In this document: positions 61,717 through 64,000 of the stretch, one piece after another
How the letters are laid out: each line of letters starts with the position of its first letter
Numbering within the stretch: the first letter of the stretch is position 1
Origin: Haloarcula amylovorans
GTDB lineage: Archaea; Halobacteriota; Halobacteria; Halobacteriales; Haloarculaceae
Direction of reading: 5' to 3'
DNA length: 64,000 nt
Assembly: GCF_004681185.1 (NCBI RefSeq)
Contig: NZ_SRIF01000002.1
Span: 725,994 to 789,993, forward strand
Notes under the pieces: generated by a model
Seen by the model: only the letters and a program-made list of their open reading frames with translations
Database searches by the model: none
Told to the model about the DNA's origin: nothing
Program-made: the position numbers and the translations under genes

Positions 61717-63009
61717 ATGGTATCGGGAGACGCAGACGACGAGAAACCGGTAGACGAGTTGCTCGCCGAGCAACCGCTAGCCGCATATCTCGGCGGCGAG
61801 GAACGGCTCTTTCACGTCCTGACGAACCGCCGCGTCGGGGTCGAACGGACCGACGAGACGACGACACAGATTCGCCCCGCCGAGGACTGTGGAGCCGTCG
61901 CGGGCCTGACCGACCGACGTATCCTCCTTCTGGTCGGGGACCCGGACGGCTACGACGGCGACTTCGTGGCGTCGCTTCCCTACGCCGATGTGCGCGACGC
62001 CACGGCCGCCACGGAGATGCTGACCGCCAGCCTCCGCTTCGAGACGGTCGCCGGTGCGACGTGGTCGTTTACTGCTCGTGAGGCCGATGTCGATGATGTC
62101 GAAAATTTCCTCACCGACGCCTGTGAGGGATGGGGCGACGTGACGAAGGCGCTCGACGAACTCGACGAGCACTGCCGAGTGCTGGCCGAGGCCCTCGACG
62201 CGGCGGACTGGACAACCTTCGACGAGCGTCGGCCGGCCGCCGACGCGGCCCTCGAAACCGCCCGCGAGGGAGTCGACGACGTCCCCATCGACGGCGTCGT
62301 CGAGCGAACCGAACGGCTGGAGACCGACTGCTATCGCCTCGTCCGGGACCGCTATGTCCGCCGTGGCGAGGAGTTGCTCTCGGCGGCCGAGCGACTGCTC
62401 GGGGAGGAGCGCTTCGAGGCGAGTCACGACCGCGTCGAGACGGCCCGCGAGCGGTTTCAGGACGCGACCGACGCCGCCACTGCCCACGGTGTGGACGACA
62501 AACCAGCACAGGAAGGCCTCGCGGCGGCCGACGAGTTCGCCGCGACGCTCGCCGCGCGCCCCCTCGAAAGCGCCCGAGGCATACACGACGAAGTGGTCTC
62601 ACTACAGGATAGTGCTAACCGAGTGGCCGCGCTGGAAGACGCGCTCGACACGTATCGGACGGTCGCGCGGATCGTTACCGGCGGGGACACGCCCTTCGAC
62701 GGCGACGAGAAGACGGTTCGAGCGGAGACCGAAGCGGTCATCGACGACCTCGTGACTGCTCGACTGGCGCTCGCCCGCGAACGCCGCGCGGCGGGCAACT
62801 GGGAGTGGCAGGCCGACAACGAAGAAGCGGCGTACGACCTGCTCTCGTCGGCCCGTGAAGACTTCGACCGAGCGCTTTCCCTCGCCGAGCAGTTCCCGCC
62901 CGGCGACGCCCTCGCAATCGAACGGGAACGCGACGCGCTCGTGGAGAACTTCGACCCGCTGAAGATTCGCTACGAACTCACGAAGGCCAACGCCGAACTA
63001 AGCGAGTGA
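61717..63009 (+). CDS. PH-like/helical hypothetical protein
   Basis: 430 residues. N-terminal 120 residues look like a bacterial-type PH domain (LLAEQPLAAYLGGEERLFHV, VAGLTDRRILLLVGDPDGYD, VRDATAATEMLTASLRF). The rest is highly charged alpha-helical with Glu/Arg/Ala repeats (about 130-430), resembling a coiled or tetratricopeptide-like scaffold. No transmembrane segment. Function unknown. Ends just before the convergent phosphoglycerate mutase gene, zero-base gap. Confidence 0.8.
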   Translation: MVSGDADDEKPVDELLAEQPLAAYLGGEERLFHVLTNRRVGVERTDETTTQIRPAEDCGAVAGLTDRRILLLVGDPDGYDGDFVASLPYADVRDATAATEMLTASLRFETVAGATWSFTAREADVDDVENFLTDACEGWGDVTKALDELDEHCRVLAEALDAADWTTFDERRPAADAALETAREGVDDVPIDGVVERTERLETDCYRLVRDRYVRRGEELLSAAERLLGEERFEASHDRVETARERFQDATDAATAHGVDDKPAQEGLAAADEFAATLAARPLESARGIHDEVVSLQDSANRVAALEDALDTYRTVARIVTGGDTPFDGDEKTVRAETEAVIDDLVTARLALARERRAAGNWEWQADNEEAAYDLLSSAREDFDRALSLAEQFPPGDALAIERERDALVENFDPLKIRYELTKANAELSE

Positions 63010-64000
63010 TTACTCCACCAGCGACGTGCCCGTCATCGTCGGTGGCTGGTCGATGCCCATCAGCGTGAGCATCGTCGGCGCGAGGTCGGCAAGCGTGCCA
63101 CCGTCGCGGGCCTTCTTCCCGCCCGCGGTGCCGTCGGGCGCGAGGTAAATGAACGGCACGGGGTTGGTCGTGTGGGCCGTGTACGGGTCGTCTTCGGTAC
63201 CCAGGTCGTCTGCGTTGCCGTGGTCGGCACAGACGAGGACGTGGCCGCCCGCGGCCTGAATCGCGCCGACGAGGCGGCCCAACTGCGCATCGACAGCTTC
63301 GACCGCCTCGATGGCCGCCTCGAAGTCGCCGGTGTGGCCCACCATGTCGGGGTTAGCGTAGTTGAGCACGAGCGCGTCGGGGTCGTCCGACTCGATGAGT
63401 TCGACGGCGGTATCAGTCACTTCGGGGGCGCTCATCTCGGGTTGCTGGTCGTAGGTCGGCACGTCGGGACTCTCGATGATTTTCCGGACTTCGCCGTCGA
63501 ACTCGACCTCGCGGCCCCCGTTCAGGAAGTAGGTGACGTGGGGGTACTTCTCGGACTCGGCCAGACGGAGTTGCGTTTTGCCGGCTTCGGCCAGCACTTC
63601 ACCGAGCACGTCCTCGGGCTGGTTCGGCGGGAACGCCATCGGGACCCCGAACATCGCGTCGTACTGGGTCATCGTCACGAGGTGGATGTCCGGCGGTGTG
63701 GTGTCATTACCCCAGTCCTCGGAGCCGATGTCTGCGAGCATCCGCGTGAGTTGGCGGGCGCGGTCGGCGCGGAAGTTGAAGAGGACGGCGGCGTCGCCGT
63801 CGGCCATCCCCTCGTAGTCGCCGACGATGGTCGGCTCGACGAACTCGTCGGTGGTATCCCGCGCGTACGATTCGGTGACCGCCGAGACGGGGTCGGACGT
63901 GTAGTGGTCGCCCTCGCCGTCGACGAGCGCGTCGTAGGCCCGCCGGGTCCGGTCCCAGTTCTGGTCGCGGTCCATCGCGTAGTAGCGTCCGGTGACGGTG
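63010..64000 (-). CDS. gpmI: 2,3-bisphosphoglycerate-independent phosphoglycerate mutase, C-terminal part (runs off window)
   Basis: The last 330 residues are visible; the N-terminus lies beyond 64000. Interconverts 3- and 2-phosphoglycerate. Landmarks: TVTGRYYAMDRDQNWDR (the Ser/metal loop region), NFRADRARQL, VLNYANPDMVGHTGDF and VCADHGNADDLGTEDDPYTA, which carry alkaline phosphatase-superfamily metal ligands. The C-terminus ends MTGTSLVE. Confidence 0.95.
   Translation of the reverse strand, partial: TVTGRYYAMDRDQNWDRTRRAYDALVDGEGDHYTSDPVSAVTESYARDTTDEFVEPTIVGDYEGMADGDAAVLFNFRADRARQLTRMLADIGSEDWGNDTTPPDIHLVTMTQYDAMFGVPMAFPPNQPEDVLGEVLAEAGKTQLRLAESEKYPHVTYFLNGGREVEFDGEVRKIIESPDVPTYDQQPEMSAPEVTDTAVELIESDDPDALVLNYANPDMVGHTGDFEAAIEAVEAVDAQLGRLVGAIQAAGGHVLVCADHGNADDLGTEDDPYTAHTTNPVPFIYLAPDGTAGGKKARDGGTLADLAPTMLTLMGIDQPPTMTGTSLVE

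Overview
The window is chromosomal DNA from an extremely halophilic archaeon. The proteins are strongly acidic, GC is high, most genes use leaderless TATA-box promoters, secreted proteins carry Tat (twin-arginine) lipoprotein signals, and there are archaeal or haloarchaeal markers: class I HMG-CoA reductase, GatD, HalOD1 proteins, Bat-type PAS/GAF/HTH regulators, halocyanins and a SAMP-like protein. The gene set would fit a denitrifying member of the Haloarculaceae, but that placement is inference. About 73 genes are supported, including three small ones (42, 51 and 57 codons). I see no rRNA, tRNA, CRISPR array or intact insertion sequence.

Layout. 1-3358 (-): sugar-type ABC importer operon (binding lipoprotein, two permeases, start of the ATPase), divergent from a D-2-hydroxyacid dehydrogenase (3626-4597) and an IclR regulator (4751-5530). 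5531-6148 is an AT-rich gap. 6149-9419: FMN reductase, sugar O-acetyltransferase, HTH/membrane pair and small membrane proteins, one joining a membrane half to a winged helix. 9513-10871: FAD oxidoreductase. 10957-16506 (-): a second complete CUT1 sugar ABC operon (binding protein, MalF-like, MalG-like, MalK-like, then a 57-residue membrane protein) followed by a GlpR/DeoR-type regulator.

16848-19355 is a denitrification island: a two-domain halocyanin divergent from copper nitrite reductase NirK, with an ATGA-coupled CGCGG-family putative radical-SAM-modified peptide behind nirK. A 20-bp-period direct repeat lies between the two promoters. 19373-24879: Vms1-like release factor, DUF5802, DUF1405, a secreted sequon-repeat protein with an ArsR-type regulator, a membrane protein and a methyltransferase. 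25487-26737 is gatD. 26738-28253 is a lower-GC accessory patch (membrane protein, DUF4242 protein, broken DUF3592-like gene).

28254-35015: acetyltransferase, SAMP-like protein, then a potassium/ion cluster (two RCK_C membrane proteins, a Kch-type channel and an HPP-USP protein). 35073-37740: nucleoside phosphorylase and DeoC (nucleoside catabolism) around small and DUF63 membrane proteins. 37746-41949: DUF7331, HalOD1, a DUF7576 zinc finger and a large multi-PAS/GAF Bat-type regulator. 42155-49914: tRNA methylthiotransferase, CDF exporter with Mn-type residues, HIT protein, zinc-ribbon protein, methionine aminopeptidase, isoaspartyl peptidase/asparaginase and isocitrate dehydrogenase. 50022-55379: two related lipoproteins, cupin, zinc ribbon-HTH protein, YihY/BrkB protein and HMG-CoA reductase. 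55488-64000: PhoD-type phosphatase, de novo NAD operon nadA-nadB-nadC followed closely by the NAD-consuming RNA 2'-phosphotransferase, a PH-like/helical protein and the C-terminal part of phosphoglycerate mutase (runs off the window).

The best candidates for little-described biology are the NirK-coupled CGCGG peptide with its shared regulatory repeat, the 57-residue membrane protein ending the sugar ABC operon, the sequon-repeat secreted protein, and the HalOD1/DUF7331/DUF7576/Bat signalling cluster.
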